Positions 6,141 through 6,793 of a DNA stretch of 6,793 nt are shown here, one piece after another. Under the pieces are notes generated by a model. The model made no database searches. It was not told the origin of the DNA and saw only the letters and a program-made list of their open reading frames with translations. The first letter of the stretch is position 1. Every line of letters begins with the position of its first letter. Origin of the DNA: Candidatus Parcubacteria bacterium (GTDB taxonomy: Bacteria > Patescibacteriota > Patescibacteriia > Patescibacteriales > UBA12075); the NCBI GenBank assembly GCA_023139655.1, contig JAGLNE010000122.1:1-6793 (forward strand). Reading direction: 5' to 3'. Both the position numbers and the translations under genes were made by a program.

Positions 6141-6623
6141 ATGGGCGAAGAACATATAAAACAGACAAGAATTGAAATTGGTACAGGAATTCAAACTGCC
6201 GATGAATTTTGTCAGGCCATAACGGAAGCTGGTGGAATAGTTAATGATTGGGCAAAAGAGATTATGGGAGGAAGAGATTTTACTAAGAGTGTTTCCTCAA
6301 CTTTTGCAAGACTAGACCTTCGTATAGCAACCACAAACGAAATACTTGGAAGGGAAGGAACTTTAGCTGAAGTTTATGCGGGTATCACTTTGAATATGAG
6401 AGGGGAAATAATTCCAGCTGAAGTGGGCCCTCAATTAAGGCTTCAACATTTAAAGCAACCTAGAAATGAAATGTTAATTATGGCGATGGGACCAATTAAA
6501 AGATATGACGGTGTCCCGAGTCTTTTTAAGGTCGCCAATGAGGATGATATTCTCTGTTTGAGTGGGTATTACGCGAATCCTGCCGGAACCTGGGTTTCTT
6601 ACTGCCCTTGGGTTTTCATTTGA
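6141..6623 (+). CDS. Unknown small protein with Patescibacteria-type PAEVGPQLRLQ C-terminal module
   Basis: I cannot assign a function to this 160-residue protein. It has no signal peptide or membrane segment. Residues 1-70 are probably helical, with a short region (59-72) of LRIATTNEILGREG type. Then comes a block with AEVYAGITL (76-84) and PAEVGPQLRLQ (92-102), followed by QPRNEMLIMAMGPI (106-119) and an aromatic tail GYYANPAGTW...PWVF (142-159). I recall CPR proteins annotated only as hypothetical that share the PAEVGPQLRLQ, QP-x-x-E-x-L and terminal W-x-VF pattern, often in several copies per genome with differing tails. This is memory, not a search. ATG 6141 is the first start after the promoter and fits the Shine-Dalgarno. 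The gene ends in TGA and stands alone between terminators. Eight of its nine arginine codons are AGA/AGG, unlike its neighbours, which may mean recent acquisition. Confidence 0.82.
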   Translation: MGEEHIKQTRIEIGTGIQTADEFCQAITEAGGIVNDWAKEIMGGRDFTKSVSSTFARLDLRIATTNEILGREGTLAEVYAGITLNMRGEIIPAEVGPQLRLQHLKQPRNEMLIMAMGPIKRYDGVPSLFKVANEDDILCLSGYYANPAGTWVSYCPWVFI

Positions 6624-6668
6624 TATTTTTTTAAACAATTTACAAACGTTATCTTCATTCAAGAAATA

Positions 6669-6703
6669 AAAGGCCGTATGGTTTACAAAACTGTACGGCT
6701 TTT
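6669..6703 (+). terminator. Intrinsic terminator after the 160-residue protein gene
   Basis: GCCGTA (6673-6678) pairs with TACGGC (6694-6699). The stem extends outward through a G-U pair and three A-U pairs and inward through two wobbles and four more pairs to a 3-base loop, about 16 pairs in all. The TTTT forming the end of the stem continues into CTCTTTTT. It lies 45 bases past the stop and closes the single-gene unit. Confidence 0.85.
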
Positions 6704-6793
6704 CTCTTTTTATTCCAAAAAACAAGTTCTAATCTGTAAAGGTACGTGGAGCAAAATAAAACAATATTAAATTATTGAAATTATTAATCTTTT
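6704..6793. other. A/T-rich end of window without a recognised gene
   Basis: After the last terminator I see no start codon with a ribosome-binding site, no tRNA-like fold and no clear promoter pair. It is probably the beginning of the spacer before a gene outside the window. Confidence 0.5.

Noticed and set aside
6474..6725. Minus-strand 83-codon open frame opposite the 160-residue protein gene.
   Set aside because: It would run through the downstream terminator hairpin and has no ribosome-binding site; it is most likely a shadow.
5908..6793. Integrated mobile island using the tRNA-Gln 3' end as attachment site.
   Set aside because: No copy of the tRNA 3' segment (GGTTCGAGTCCATG) is found further downstream in the window and no integrase is present. 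Only the codon bias hints at transfer.

Overview
The window looks like chromosomal DNA from a Candidate Phyla Radiation (Patescibacteria, most likely Parcubacteria-type) bacterium. The clues are an AT-rich genome with A/T-only spacers, a large HerA/VirD4-like type IV secretion ATPase of the kind common in these genomes, a 224-residue protein resembling an uncharacterised family I associate with them, a DnaX with a lineage-specific tail, and a tRNA gene without an encoded CCA. TAA, TAG and TGA are all used as stops and no gene has an internal TGA, so the UGA-as-glycine code of Gracilibacteria/Absconditabacteria is unlikely. The taxon is inferred from gene style only.

All genes read on the plus strand. 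Left part (1-2616): the C-terminal ~788 codons of the secretion ATPase, whose start lies off the left edge, followed by a 250-base, almost pure A/T spacer. The spacer holds a 21-bp inverted repeat, a 20-bp palindrome, heptamer-like repeats and a good promoter. Middle (2617-3432): a monocistronic gene for an unknown acidic protein with an apparent internal beta-rich duplication. It ends in a clear intrinsic terminator, followed by a short repeat array that runs up to the next start codon.

Right-middle (3433-6010): dnaX (clamp-loader subunit), then after 9 bases a patatin-family lipid hydrolase, then after 18 bases tRNA-Gln(CUG), closed by a strong terminator. This reads as one transcription unit mixing replication, lipid turnover and a tRNA. 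Right end (6011-6793): an isolated single-gene unit with its own promoter, an unusual A8G8 tract that forms the Shine-Dalgarno, a 160-residue protein of unknown function and its own terminator.

The best candidate for something little described is this last unit. Its protein has a C-terminal module I recall as recurrent and variable in Patescibacteria. Its arginine codon use differs sharply from its neighbours, and its ribosome-binding site is built from a homopolymer that could vary in length. No CRISPR array, transposase, rRNA or phage gene is visible.
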